A stretch of DNA of 64,000 nt from Roseiarcus sp963770275 (GTDB taxonomy: Bacteria > Pseudomonadota > Alphaproteobacteria > Rhizobiales > Beijerinckiaceae), in assembly GCA_963770275.1 (NCBI GenBank), contig CAVYPD010000016.1:57729-121728 (forward strand), given 5' to 3'. This document shows, in pieces, positions 46,389 through 56,247 of the stretch (position 1 is its first letter; every line of letters begins with the position of its first letter). The notes beneath the pieces are model-generated. The model was not told the DNA's origin. It made no database searches and saw only the letters and a program-made list of their open reading frames with translations. The position numbers and the translations under genes were made by a program.

Positions 46389-46430
46389 ATTGCATTAAGG
46401 CGCCAACGTGCTATCTGTCTCTAACGCAAT
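46389..46430. promoter_or_regulatory. Putative operator of the TetR/MFS pair
   Basis: Inverted arms ATTGCATTA (46389) and TAACGCAAT (46422) match at 8 of 9 positions and are 33 bp apart centre to centre. They end 16 bp before the MFS start, in the divergent region. Position and symmetry suggest a TetR-type control site. Confidence 0.4.
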
Positions 46431-46446
46431 AATTTAGCTTTAGGCC

Positions 46447-47695
46447 ATGAAAATGTCCACCGTCGCCGCAGTCACAGCTCGGCCCACTTCGAGATCCCTC
46501 GCCGCGGTCTATGCGGCGCTGACGGCGATCACCTTCTCGGCTGTCTCGGCCGCGCCGACGCCGATCTACCGGTTCTATCGTGAGACGCTGGGCCTGACAC
46601 CGTTCGCGATCACCTTCATTTTCGCCGTCTATTCCTTCACGATGATCGCCGCGTTTCTGACGATTGCGCGCCTGTCGGATTATGTCGGCCGCAAGCCGAT
46701 GATTGTGCTGGCGCTTGGGCTCAACGCGGTCGCGCTCATCCTGTTCTTTGTCGCTGAATCCGCCGCGACGCTCATCGCTGCGCGCGCCGTGCAAGGCGTG
46801 GCGACGGGCGTCGCGCTGGCGACGCTTGGCGCGCTTATTGCCGATACGGCGCCGCAATGGGCGGCAACGCTCAACAGCGTGACGGCGTTCATGGGTCTCG
46901 CGCTCGGCGCGCTGATCTCGGGCGTGTTCGTCACCTTTGCGCCTTGGCCGACGCATCTGGTCTATGCGCGTGCTGCTCGGCGTGACGCTCGGCGAGATGG
47001 TCATCCTTGCGTGGGTCGCCGAAACGACGTCGCGAAAGGCCGGCGCCTGGAGCGGAATGAAGCCCAGACTGACCGTGCCGAAAGCCGCGGCCGCCCCGAT
47101 GGCGCGCCTTTTCCCGCTGACCCTGTCCGCCTGGGCGCTCGGCGGATTCTATCTCTCGCTGATGCCCTCGCTCGTGATCGCGGCGACCGGTGTCCGCTCG
47201 CCTCTCGTCGGCGCCGCCGTCGTTTCCGTGCTGATGGTCTCCGGCGGCCTTTCGTCCTACGCGACGCGCGCCCTCGACGCCGGAAAGACGGTGCGCGCCT
47301 CGGCGGCGTTGCTCGCGATCGGCATCGTCCTCACCCTGTTCGCCATTGCCGCCGGTTCGCCCGTGGGCATGGTCTTCGGCACGATCGTCGCGGGCTTGGG
47401 CTTCGGCGCATCCTACGGGGCGTCGCTGCGCGTGCTCCTGCCGCTCGCTCTGGGCCACGAGCGGGCCGGTTTGCTTTCGGCCTATTTCGTCGAGAGCTAT
47501 CTCGCCTTCGCGCTGCCCGCCATCGCAGCCGGCCTTGCCGCGCCCCGGTTCGGTCTGGTCACGACAGCGCTGTTTTACGGCTCGGCGCTCGCGCTGAGCG
47601 CCGTTGTGACGCTCGCCGTCGAGACGCCGCCGCGCGGCGGTGAACGCTTAGCCGGCCTGGGGATCGCCGGACCGATCGGATCTGAATCGAAATGA
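46447..47695 (+). CDS. MFS efflux-type transporter (one frameshift)
   Basis: About 415 residues with 12 helices. Helix 1 is RSLAAVYAALTAITFSAVSAAPTPIY; the motif A loop is RLSDYVGRKPMIVLALG. Helix 4-5 contains ARAVQGVATGVALATLGALIAD. After a shift near 46965 the second half continues VLLGVTLGEMVILAWVAETT and later GTIVAGLGFGASYGASLRVLLPL. Subgroup resembles drug/metabolite efflux proteins. It is regulated by the divergent TetR gene by position. Confidence 0.87.
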
Positions 47696-47767
47696 CGATT
47701 TGGGGGTAAAGGCGGTGGGCGACGCAGCGCGCGCCGCCTCCCCTTGCATGCCGCCGCTCCCTGCGCC

Positions 47768-47791
47768 ATACTGAACCATATGGTTCAGTAT
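47768..47791. promoter_or_regulatory. 24-bp perfect palindrome over the arsR start codon
   Basis: The half-site ATACTGAACCAT is followed by its exact reverse complement. The second half contains the ATG of the ArsR gene (47780), so a bound repressor would block both transcription and initiation. The placement strongly suggests autoregulation. Confidence 0.75.
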
Positions 47792-48145
47792 TCTCAGACC
47801 CCCTTCGACGCCTCGTTCGCCGCGCTCTCGGACGCCACCCGACGCGGCGTTCTGGAGCAGCTCGGCCGTGCAGACGCTTCGATCACGGACCTTGCCGACA
47901 AATTCCACATGACGCTCACCGGCATGAAGAAGCATGTCGGCGTCCTGGAGCAGGCGGGGCTCGTCACCACGGAGAAGGTCGGGCGCGTGCGCACCTGCAG
48001 GCTCGGCCTCAGCCGGCTGGAGGAAGAGGCGGCGTGGATCGAGCGGCTATCGCCAGCTCTGGGCCGCACGCTTCGACGAGCTGGACAAAATTATCGAGGA
48101 CCTGAAACGGAAGGAGACGAGTCAATGGACGCAAGAGGAAGATGA
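47780..48145 (+). CDS. ArsR-family repressor (frameshifted near 3' end)
   Basis: About 115 residues. The winged HTH is FAALSDATRRGVLEQLGRAD, then ASITDLADKFHMTLTGMKKHVGVLEQAGLVTTEKVGRVRTCRL. The tail should read AAWIERYRQLWAARFDELDKIIEDLKRKE, which lies in a different frame from 48045 on. This SRPBCC-linked ArsR subgroup lacks metal-binding Cys and senses other signals. It is upstream of, and probably cotranscribed with, the SRPBCC gene. The ATG at 47780 lies inside the palindrome. Confidence 0.87.
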   Translation: MVQYSQTPFDASFAALSDATRRGVLEQLGRADASITDLADKFHMTLTGMKKHVGVLEQAGLVTTEKVGRVRTCRLGLSRLEEEAAWIERLSPALGRTLRRAGQNYRGPETEGDESMDARGR

Positions 48146-48163
48146 GCCAACGAACCGCACGAA

Positions 48164-48733
48164 GTGGAACGGAAGTCCGAGCGTGAGCTCGTCATTACGC
48201 GAACCTTCAACGGCCCGGCGCGCATCGTGTTCGAGGCGTGGACCAAGCCCGAGCTGCTCAAGCTTTGGTGGGCGCCGAAGTCGGTAGGCATGTCCCTGCT
48301 TTCCTGCGAGGCGGATGTTCGGGCCGGAGGCAGATACCGTTTCGAGATCGGCCGCGAGGGCTCGAAGCCTATGGCGTTCTTCGGTCAGTATCTCGAGGTG
48401 GCGCCGCACTCGCGCCTCGTCTGGACGAATGAGGAAAGCGACGACGGCGCCGTCACCACGGTGACCTTCGAGGACAAAGGCGGCAAGACGCTCTTGGTCA
48501 TGCACGAACTTTATCCCTCGAAGGAAGCGCTCGACGCTTCCATCGCCGGAATGGAGGGTGGGATGCCCGAGACATTCGCGCAACTGGACGAGCTTCTCGT
48601 CACGCTGGGCGCGAGCGCGGGACGAGTCACTGAGTCGGCCCGACTTCGCCGTTCCCGGTCCCTTAGCTGGCTCGACGCCACGGGGTCAAAGGTCAGCGCC
48701 AAGGGAGCGACATCGCCGGTAAGCGGGTTGTGA
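48164..48733 (+). CDS. SRPBCC/AHSA1-family protein
   Basis: About 150-190 residues. The helix-grip fold is evident: ELVITRTFNGPARIVFEAWT, then PELLKLWWAPKSVGMSLLSC, GGRYRFEIG and RLVWTNEE, ending PETFAQLDELLVTL. Bacterial AHSA1-type proteins paired with ArsR regulators form a very common two-gene cassette; the ligand is unknown. The residues after LVTLGASAG look non-homologous, so the natural stop near 48620 may be lost to an indel. The start is GTG at 48164, or a site closer to the ArsR stop. Confidence 0.83.
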   Translation: MERKSERELVITRTFNGPARIVFEAWTKPELLKLWWAPKSVGMSLLSCEADVRAGGRYRFEIGREGSKPMAFFGQYLEVAPHSRLVWTNEESDDGAVTTVTFEDKGGKTLLVMHELYPSKEALDASIAGMEGGMPETFAQLDELLVTLGASAGRVTESARLRRSRSLSWLDATGSKVSAKGATSPVSGL

Positions 48734-48833
48734 AGGCCGCCGACATTTACTTTGCGCCCGTTTCGCCGGACACTACGCGGATAAGCGATCGACGCGCTCG
48801 GGCTCGTCCGAAATCTCCAAAATGGGGGAGGAA

Positions 48834-50476
48834 ATGTCTGAGGAAGGCGCGAGCCGGGTTCGACTTTCTGCTCAAGCGCTCTCTCGGCGCCGGCGGTCTG
48901 CTTGGCCGCGCTCGCAAGCGCCACGCCCGCCTTTGCATCCTCATGCGAGGATCTCACCAACCTCAAGCTTCCCGACACGACAATCGAAACGGCGCAGACG
49001 GTTCCGGCCGGCGACTACACGACGTCGGACAAGGTTGCGCGAAAGGGGATGCCAGCTTTCTGCCGCGTGGTCGCCTCGGTCAAAGGCCGCACCCGATTCC
49101 GACATCCGTATCGAGATGTGGCTGCCAAAGAGGGATGGGCCGGAGTCTTTCACGGCAACGGGAACGGCGGCTACGCCGGGGTCCTCGCCTATAACTACGG
49201 CGCGATGGAGGCCGGCCTCAAACGCGGATACGCGAGCGCGATCACCGACATGGGGACGGCGCCGGCGACGCCGCTCGACGGCGATGCGCTCATAGGCCAT
49301 CCGCAGAAGTGGAAGGACTGGGGACTTCTGTCGACCCATGTGATGGCGGTCACCGGCAAGGAGGTCGCCAAGGCGTTCTATGGCGATGCGCCGAAGCGCT
49401 CCTACTACACCGGCTGCTCGACCGGGGGCCAGCAAGGCATCGTCGAAGCCCAATATTATCCCGAAGACTTCGACGGCGTCCTTGTCGGGGATCCGGTCGT
49501 CAACCGGACCTGGGGTCATGTGGCGGCCGTGTGGGACTATCAAGCCGCAAATGCGAAGCCGGGCCACAAACTCTCGGACGCGAAACTCGCCTTGCTGACC
49601 AGGTCGGCGGTCGCCGCCTGCGGCGCCAAGGGCAACGGGCTCAAGTCGGATCCGTTCATAGCCGACCCCACCGCCTGCGACTTCGACCCCGCGGCGCTCA
49701 CATGCCAGGGTTCGCCGAGCGACGCGTGCCTCACGTCAGACGAAGTCGAGACCGCCAAGGCGTTTTATTCCGGGCCAACCGATCAGGCGGGCAAGCCGCT
49801 TTTCTACGGATGGCTTCCCGGAAGCGAGTTCGGGCTCGTTCAATTGGGGCTTTCTCGAAGCGCCAGCCAACGCGCCGGGCGAGCCAGGGTTTGATGGCCT
49901 CTTCAAGTGGGTGCTGGGCGCGGATTGGAATTGGCGTGACTTCAATCTCGAGCGGGACATGGCGAAGGTCGACGCCATGCTTGGGCCGTCCGTCAATGGC
50001 GCAACGATGGGCGACTTGAGCAAATTCCGTGACCGCGGCGGAAAGATGATCATCTACCAGGGCTGGGCGGATCCGATCGTGCCGCCGCTCCAGACCGTTG
50101 GCTTCTACAAGGGCGTTTCCGACAAGTTCGGGGGCGATCAATCCGACTCAAGGGTTCGCACGCCTCTTCATGGCGCCCGGCTTCGGACACTGCTTCGGCG
50201 GCCCCGGCCCCAACCGGTTCGAACTCCGCTGGTTTTCTCGGCTTGGGCCCGCCGTCCACCGACCCCGGCCATGACGCCTTCACCGCGCTGACCCATTGGG
50301 TGGAGGATGGAGCGGCGCCGGCCCAAATCGTCGCGACAAAATTTGTCGACGACGATCCCGCCAAGGGGATCGCCATGCAGCGTCCGCTTTGTCCCTATCC
50401 GAGCAAGGCCTGGTACAAGGGCGAAGGCGACACGAACGACGCCGGAAATTTCGTTTGTGCGGCCACGAAGCCCTGA
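48834..50476 (+). CDS. Tannase/feruloyl esterase-family hydrolase (several frameshifts)
   Basis: About 545 residues, secreted. The ATG at 48834 has GGAGG just upstream; the signal peptide ends PAVCLAALASATPAFASS after an early shift. The nucleophile Ser is in YYTGCSTGGQQ (about 49415), the acid in IIYQGWADPIVPP (about 50060) and the His in FGHCFGGPGPN (about 50190). The Cys beside the Ser and the Cys beside the His form the CS-D-HC disulfide arrangement of this family. It hydrolyses gallate or hydroxycinnamate esters of plant phenolics. Shifts near 48880, 49835, 50150 and 50240. Confidence 0.87.
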
Positions 50477-50557
50477 TGCAAACTCGCTAATCAGGTAAGA
50501 CGGAGCGCGCGTCGTAATCCGAAGCGACCGCGAGTGTCTCACGAGGAGGGAACGGAA

Positions 50558-51761
50558 ATGAGTTTCGTCAGGCGTCTCGCGCCCGTCTTGGCCACGCTCG
50601 TCTCGCTTGCGCCATTCGCGGCGCGCGCGGCGGACAAGGTCGTCATTGGCGACATCGACGATTTGTCCGGAGTCTATGCCGACGTGAACGGCCCGAGGGC
50701 GGTCGAGGGGATCAAGATGGCGATCGCCGACTTCGGCGGCAGCGGCGCTCGGCCAGCCGATCGAGTTCCTGACCGCCGACCACCAGAACAAGCCCGATAT
50801 CGGCGCGAGCAAGTTCCGCGAATGGGCCGACACGAAGGGCCTCACAATGCTGCTTGGCGGCTCCAACACCGGCGTCAGCCTTGCGATGGCGCCGGTCGCC
50901 AAAGAAAGGAAGATCCCGTTTTTCGCGATCGGCGCCGCGGGCGCTTCGCTCACCGGCAAGGACTGCAACGCCTACATGGTCCATTACGGCTACGACACGA
51001 CGGCGCTCGCCAACGGCACGGCCAAGACCATCCTCGACAAGGGCGGCAAATCCTGGTTCTTCATCACGGCGGACTACGCGTTCGGCACCCAACTCCAGCA
51101 GGCGGCGACCAAAGTCGTCGAGGCCGGCGGGGGAAAGGTTGTCGGCTCGGTGCGCGTACCGCTCTCGACGTCCGACTTCTCGTCCTACCTCTTGCAGGCG
51201 CAGGGGTCTGGGGCGCAGGTTTTCGGCCTCGCCAACGCCGGCGCCGATTTCAGCAATTCCCTCAAGGCCGCGCATGAGTTCGGCCTTAACCAGACGATGA
51301 AGCCCGCGGCGCTGCTCGCCTTCATCACCGACATTCACGCGCTCGGCCTCGAGACGGCGCAGGGCCTCTACCTGACCGCGGGCTGGTACTGGGACCTGAA
51401 CGACAAAAGCCGCGCCTTTGGGAAGCGCTTCCTCGACAAGACCGGCGCCATGCCGACCTTCAATCAGGCCGCCTATTATTCAGCGACAATGACCTACCTC
51501 AACGCGGTCAAGGCGGTCGGCTCGACCGACGCCGACAAGGTGATGGACCAGCTGCGCAAGACGAAAGTCGACGACATGTTCACGAGCGACGGCATCATCC
51601 GCCCCGACGGATTGCTGCAGCACTCGATGTTCGTGATGCAGGTCAAGACGCCGGCGGAATCGAAAGGCCCATGGGACTATTACAAGCTCGTCCGGACGAT
51701 GTCGGGAGAGGAGGCCTACGGGTCCCTCGCCGACTCGACCTGTTCGCTGGTCAAGAAATAG
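50558..51761 (+). CDS. Branched-chain-amino-acid-type ABC substrate-binding protein (one frameshift)
   Basis: About 400 residues. The signal peptide is MSFVRRLAPVLATLVSLAPFAARA with GGAGGG before it. The Peripla_BP_6 fold begins VVIGDIDDLSGVYADVNGP and, after a shift near 50748, continues GQPIEFLTADHQNKPDIGASK... GGSNTGVSLAMAPVAKERKI, ending GEEAYGSLADSTCSLVKK. This LivJ/aromatic-acid-binding type often serves uptake of aromatic or small carboxylic acids, which fits the neighbouring tannase. No permease or ATPase is adjacent. Its last 150 bp are duplicated at 52617-52768. Confidence 0.87.
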
Positions 51762-51787
51762 ATCGCGATGGACGGCGGGTGGTAGCA

Positions 51788-52601
51788 ATGTTGGCAACGG
51801 ACAAGGTGTTCGCTGGCTCGATTGCGGAAAACTACGACCGACATATGGTGCCGTTGATTTTCGAGCCGTACGCCGCAGATCTTGCACAACGAGCAGCGTC
51901 CTTGTCGCCAGGCGCCGTTTTGGAAATCGCCGCGGGCACAGGGGCCGTCACCCGCGCGATGGCGCCAAAACTGTCCCCTGGCGCGAGCTATATCGTAACC
52001 GACCTCAACCAGCCGATGCTCGACTACGCCGCTTCCCGGCAACCCCCCGACAGCCGCATCAAATGGCGCCAAGCGGATGCTCTGGCGCTACCGTTTGAAA
52101 ATGCAGCCTTCGACCTCGTATGTTGTCAGTTCGGCGCGATGTTCTTTCCCGACCGCTCGTCTGCCTACCGTGACGCAAAGAGAGTTCCTGAAGCCCGGAG
52201 GGCAATTTTTGTTCAACGTATGGGATCGCATCGAGGAGAATGTATTTGCGGATGATGTGACGAATGCTCTCGCAAAGATTTTTCCGAACGATCCGCCGCG
52301 CTTTTTGGCACGCACGCCGCACGGCTATCACGACACGGCGTTGATCCGCAGCGAGCTCAGGGACGCAGGTTTCTCCCGTGTGGTGATCGAGACGAAAGCC
52401 GAACAAAGCCGTGCTTCCTCGCCGCGCCTTCCGGCCGTCGCCTATTGTCAAGGAACTCCTCTTCGCGACGAAATCGAGGCCAGAGACGCAGGAAAACTGG
52501 AAGCTGCAACCGACTACGCCGCATCCGCGATTGCGGACAGACATGGCGGCGGCAAGGTTGCCGCCAAAATTCAAGCACACGTAATCGTGGCCGTGGTCTA
52601 G
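51788..52601 (+). CDS. Class I SAM-dependent methyltransferase (one frameshift)
   Basis: About 270 residues. SAM-binding motif I is VLEIAAGTGAVTRAMAP, with motif II acid IVTDLNQPMLDYA and the later FDLVCCQFGAMFFPDR. After a shift near 52170 it continues REFLKPGGQFLFNVWDRIEE and ends IADRHGGGKVAAKIQAHVIV. The UbiE/Methyltransf_11-like pattern fits a small-molecule methyltransferase; substrate unknown. Composition is less GC-rich than neighbours. It lies between two copies of the binding-protein 3' end. Confidence 0.87.
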
Positions 52602-52616
52602 GTGTTGGAATATCCC

Positions 52617-52768
52617 GTTCCGACGGACATTCGATGTGCGTGATGCAGGTCAAGACGCCTGCGGAATCGAAAGGGCCGTGGGATGATTACATGCTGGTCA
52701 GAACCACGTCGGGGGAAGAGGCATACGGGTCCCTCGCCAATTCGACCTGTTCGCTGGTCAAGAAATAG
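52617..52768 (+). pseudogene. Duplicated 3' end of the substrate-binding protein gene
   Basis: The reading CVMQVKTPAESKGPWDDYML, then VRTTSGEEAYGSLANSTCSL VKK and a stop, repeats the last 50 residues of the gene at 50558, which end at 51761. DNA identity is about 85% by eye over 150 bp. The offset is 1007 bp, and the methyltransferase fills the space. There is no start signal, so it is a relic. Confidence 0.85.
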
Positions 52769-53048
52769 CGGCGGCCAGCCCCCCGCGCGGATGTACTGAC
52801 AGCGCGCGGCATCATCATTGAATAGCAGAGCGTTTTCGTGGCTGCGAGCTGATTGTTCGCGCAGCTTTCGCCTATGCCGATGCGTCAAGGCGATATATAC
52901 AGGAGGTTATAGAGCTCATTTTCGATTTGAGTCGCTGCGAGTTTCGTTTGGGCTGCGACCGTGGTGTGCGGCGTGGGGACGCGGCGTTTGATGCGGTGAT
53001 TGAAAGGTTCATGGGCCTGGGGGCGCGTGAACCTGGCTGGGGAAGCCA
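52769..53048. other. Intergenic region upstream of the porin
   Basis: About 280 bp. It probably holds the porin promoter and leader: a lower-GC stretch at 52890-52930 and GGGGAAGCC just before the ATG. No gene. Confidence 0.4.
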
Positions 53049-54631
53049 ATGAAGAGACTCGGGATTGCCATAGCCGCGGCGGGCCTCGCCACCGCCGCTC
53101 ATGCGGCCGATCTGCCGACGACGAAGGCGCCCGACAAGGCCAAGCCGAATTGCTGGGCGAGCGTCTGGGACTGGCTCAACACGTCCGCGGCCGACTGCCC
53201 GATCGGCGCCTACGGCATCACGCTCTACGGCACGCTCGACCTCAACGCCACCTATCTGAACGAGGGCGTCAACAAGAGCCCGGCTGCCGACAAGGTCAAT
53301 TACAGCATCCAGAGGAACGCCTACGAGAGCAAGTTCCTCGCCGGCTACAACGGCCTCAGCGCCTCGGTGATCGGCCTCAGGATGAAGGAAGACCTGGCGC
53401 GCGTCGGTCTGCCGGGCTGGTCGCTGATCGGCGTCCTCGAAGCGGGCGTCAACCCCTATTCCGGCATGTTTCTCAACAGCCCGCGCTCGCTCGCTTACAA
53501 CAACGCGCGGCCCGCCAACACAGCTCCGTTTCAGAACGCGAACTTCGACGGCAGCCGCGCCGGCCAGTGGGACAACTCGCAAGGCTTTTTGGGCATCAGC
53601 AATCCCGTCTACGGGACGCTGACCTTCGGCCGCACCAATTCGCTCGCGCTCGACGTCACGTCGGCTTACGATCCGGTCGCGTCGACGGCCTTCTCGACGC
53701 TCGGCTTTTCGGCCGCGTTCGCCGGCTTCGGCTCCAGTCCGTCGGCCCGCCCGAACACCGCCGTCACCTATCGCCTGACCTACCAGAATTTCCGCGCCGC
53801 GGTTCAGGCGCAGGTCGGGAGCTACGGCATCGGCAATGCCACCAACGGCATGTACCAGGGGCAACTCGGCTTCGACTTCGGATCGCTTTCTCTCGACGGC
53901 GTTTTGAGCTGGGCGAAAGACGCGGTCTCGCTGTCGAGCTTCGCCGGCTCGAACATCGACCTGCCTCACGCCCGGCCAATTGCTTCATCAATGTGAACAA
54001 CCAGTTCTTCGACCCCAACACGGTCCTGAGGGCGACGCTCTCGAACAATCTCGGCGGCGAATTGGTCGCCAGATACAAGTGGGATCCCGTGCCGGTGACA
54101 CTCTATGGCGGCTGGATCTACGCGCGGCAGATGAACCCGTCCGATGACTTCCTGACCGGCTTTCCGACCATCGCCCAGGGCATCTTCATCCCGCCCGGCG
54201 CCTTCAATAAGAGCGGCGTCTACACCAACAGCGCCGTCACCGCCAACAACTTCGACATCCAGAAGGTCCTGAACACGTTCTGGTTCGGCGCCCGGTGGAA
54301 GATCCGCAGCGATCTCGAGGCGATGGGCGGCTTCTATTATCAGAACCAGAACAACTTCAACCCCGCCGCCTGCACGGGCTCCAGCGCCTTCATCAGCAGC
54401 AACAGGTGCGGCGGCAGCCAGGACGGACTATCGTTCCTGCTCGACTGGAAGCCGGTCAAGCGTGTCGACATCTACGCCGGCGTCTTGCTCAGCAACGTCT
54501 ACGGCGGCCTTGCCAACGGCTTCTTCTCGACCTCGACCGCCTTCATCCCGGGAACGACCACGGCCGTGAGCGTCAACACGGCCCGGACGCAGAACTACGA
54601 CCCGACGGTCGGCATCCGTATTCGCTTTTAG
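53049..54631 (+). CDS. Rhizobial-type outer-membrane porin (one frameshift)
   Basis: About 527 residues. The signal peptide is MKRLGIAIAAAGLATAAHAADLP. A plug/periplasmic Cys-containing segment PNCWASVWDWLNTSAADCP is followed by barrel strands such as YGITLYGTLDLNATYLNEG, GFLGISNPVYGTLTFGRTNS and RATLSNNLGGELVARYKWD. It ends DPTVGIRIRF, with the terminal Phe that the BAM machine recognises. A shift near 53975 separates the two halves. It forms water-filled outer-membrane channels. Monocistronic. Confidence 0.87.
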
Positions 54632-54678
54632 CGCACAGGAAACGGCGCGCCGCGAGAGGGCGCGCTGCAGGCCGGTGA

Positions 54679-55003
54679 TCAGTCCGGCGTGTTGCCGTCG
54701 ATGCAACCCTTGTTGCAATCGTCCTGATCTTCGCTCAGTCCGTCCTCGTCGCCCTGGTTATTCGGATAGGGCGCGATATGCGGCAAGGCCAAGCCAAACG
54801 GCGCCGCTTGAGGCGCTGGAGCCGTACGACGCCCGCCGGAGCCATGGCTGGGCCAGCGCCACTATGTGGTGATGAACCGTATGATGCGGCGGGTAGTGAT
54901 GAGTGTGGTGATGCACGGTTGGCTGCTCTGTCTGCGCATAGGCGGCGAGCGAACCTGACAGCGCCGTGGCGAGCGCAAGCGCAATAGTCGTCGATGTCTT
55001 CAC
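54679..55003 (-). CDS. Secreted His-rich small protein (one frameshift)
   Basis: About 107 residues. GTG start at 55003 with GGGAGGG upstream. The signal peptide is KTSTTIALALATALSGSLAAYAQ. The mature part begins with HHHTHHYPPHHTVHHH, then a Pro/Ala stretch and, after a shift near 54820, an acidic Cys-containing tail GDEDGLSEDQDDCNKGC...GNTPD. The His cluster suggests periplasmic metal binding, for instance nickel, copper or zinc. No family recognised. It faces the porin tail-to-tail. Confidence 0.65.
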
Positions 55004-55471
55004 TTCACCCTCCCGTGCGAGAGCGCACGTACTCTGAGTCCACGTTACTACATAGTCATTTCCGACGCGAATATAACGGTCGCGCAAATTGCGCCGGTTA
55101 AGATATTTTTTATGAGGAGCGCGAGCCGGAATACCCGGCGCTCCCAGACTTCGATGGTCCTCCCGACGCGAGGCGGCCGGCTCGCAAGGCGAAACAGGTC
55201 CGGGAGCAAGACCTAGCTCCGCCGACAGCCGCTTCGTCGTGAGGGCAGAGGGAGGGATCTCCCTCACGACGAATTTTCACCGCCTCGCGACCCCTCAGGG
55301 GAAGGGGGCCGATCATCACACCGGCAGATGATGACCGTTCTGGTCCCGAATTTGCTGGCTAGCGAAATGCGGGCTATGTACCACAGCATACAACGCGCCG
55401 CGAGTCCTCTCGGCAAAGATGGGGAGCCGGGGACCGCGGTCGCGCGTTCGACGAGCAAGGGGAAATCGTCC
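55004..55471. other. Intergenic region upstream of modA
   Basis: About 470 bp that must hold the promoters for the His-rich gene and modABC. I searched for a ModE-type box and found only weak resemblance near 55375-55400. A direct reading of 55104-55320 shows an inverted GGATCTCCCTCACGACG segment but no gene. Confidence 0.4.
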
Positions 55472-56224
55472 ATGAAGCTGACCGCGCTTGCCGCCGCATT
55501 GGTAGGGTTTCTGACTTCGCTTGCGGCGCCGGTCCGTGCGGACGTGACCCATGTCGCCGTCGCCGCCAATTTCACCGAGCCGGCGAAAGAGATCGCCGCT
55601 CTGTTCAAGCAGAAGACCGGCCACGAGGCGGTGCTGATCTTCGGCGCGTCGGGCGCCTTCTACACGCAGATCACCCATGGCGCGCCGTTCGAGGTGTTCC
55701 TGTCGGCGGACGCCGAGCGGCCGAAGATGGCGGTCGACAACGGATTCGCGGTGCCCGACACCCTGTTCACCTATGCGATCGGCAAGCTCGTGCTGTGGAG
55801 CCGGGTCGTCGATGTGACGAACGGCGAAGCGGCGCTGAAGGCCGGTAACTTCCAGAAACTCTCGATCGCCAATCCGGTCGCCGCGCCTTACGGGACCGCC
55901 GCCGTCGAGACGATGAAAGCGCTTGGCGTTTACGACGCGCTGAAGCCGAAGATCGTCCAGGGCAACAGCATCGCGCAGGCGTTCCAGTTCGTCGACACGA
56001 GGAATGCGGAACTGGGCTTCGTCGCGCTGTCGCAGCTTCACGGGGTGACGGAGGGGACGCGGTGGGTGGTTCCGCTGAAGCTTCATGCGCCGATCTTTCA
56101 GGACGCCGTGCTCTTGAAGACCGGAGCGAACAGCGAGGCGTCGAAGGCCTTCCTCGCCTTCCTCAAGGGTCCGGAAGCGCGCGCGATCATCGAGAAGTTC
56201 GGCTACGTTCTTGAGCTAAGCTAG
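55472..56224 (+). CDS. modA: Molybdate ABC transporter substrate-binding protein
   Basis: A 250-residue periplasmic protein. The signal peptide is MKLTALAAALVGFLTSLAAPVRA. The type II binding fold shows VAVAANFTEPAKEIAALFKQ, then VLIFGASGAFYTQITHGAPF EVFLSADAERP, the oxyanion-binding Ser/Ala loops of ModA. The later ALKPKIVQGNSIAQAFQFVD is also typical. ATG at 55472. Followed within 25 bp by modB. Confidence 0.93.
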   Translation: MKLTALAAALVGFLTSLAAPVRADVTHVAVAANFTEPAKEIAALFKQKTGHEAVLIFGASGAFYTQITHGAPFEVFLSADAERPKMAVDNGFAVPDTLFTYAIGKLVLWSRVVDVTNGEAALKAGNFQKLSIANPVAAPYGTAAVETMKALGVYDALKPKIVQGNSIAQAFQFVDTRNAELGFVALSQLHGVTEGTRWVVPLKLHAPIFQDAVLLKTGANSEASKAFLAFLKGPEARAIIEKFGYVLELS

Positions 56225-56247
56225 TCCGGAGCGCGGGTAAGCGCGCA

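Noticed and set aside
55375..55400. A ModE-binding site upstream of modA
   Set aside because: Only a few bases resemble the consensus and the dyad is incomplete.
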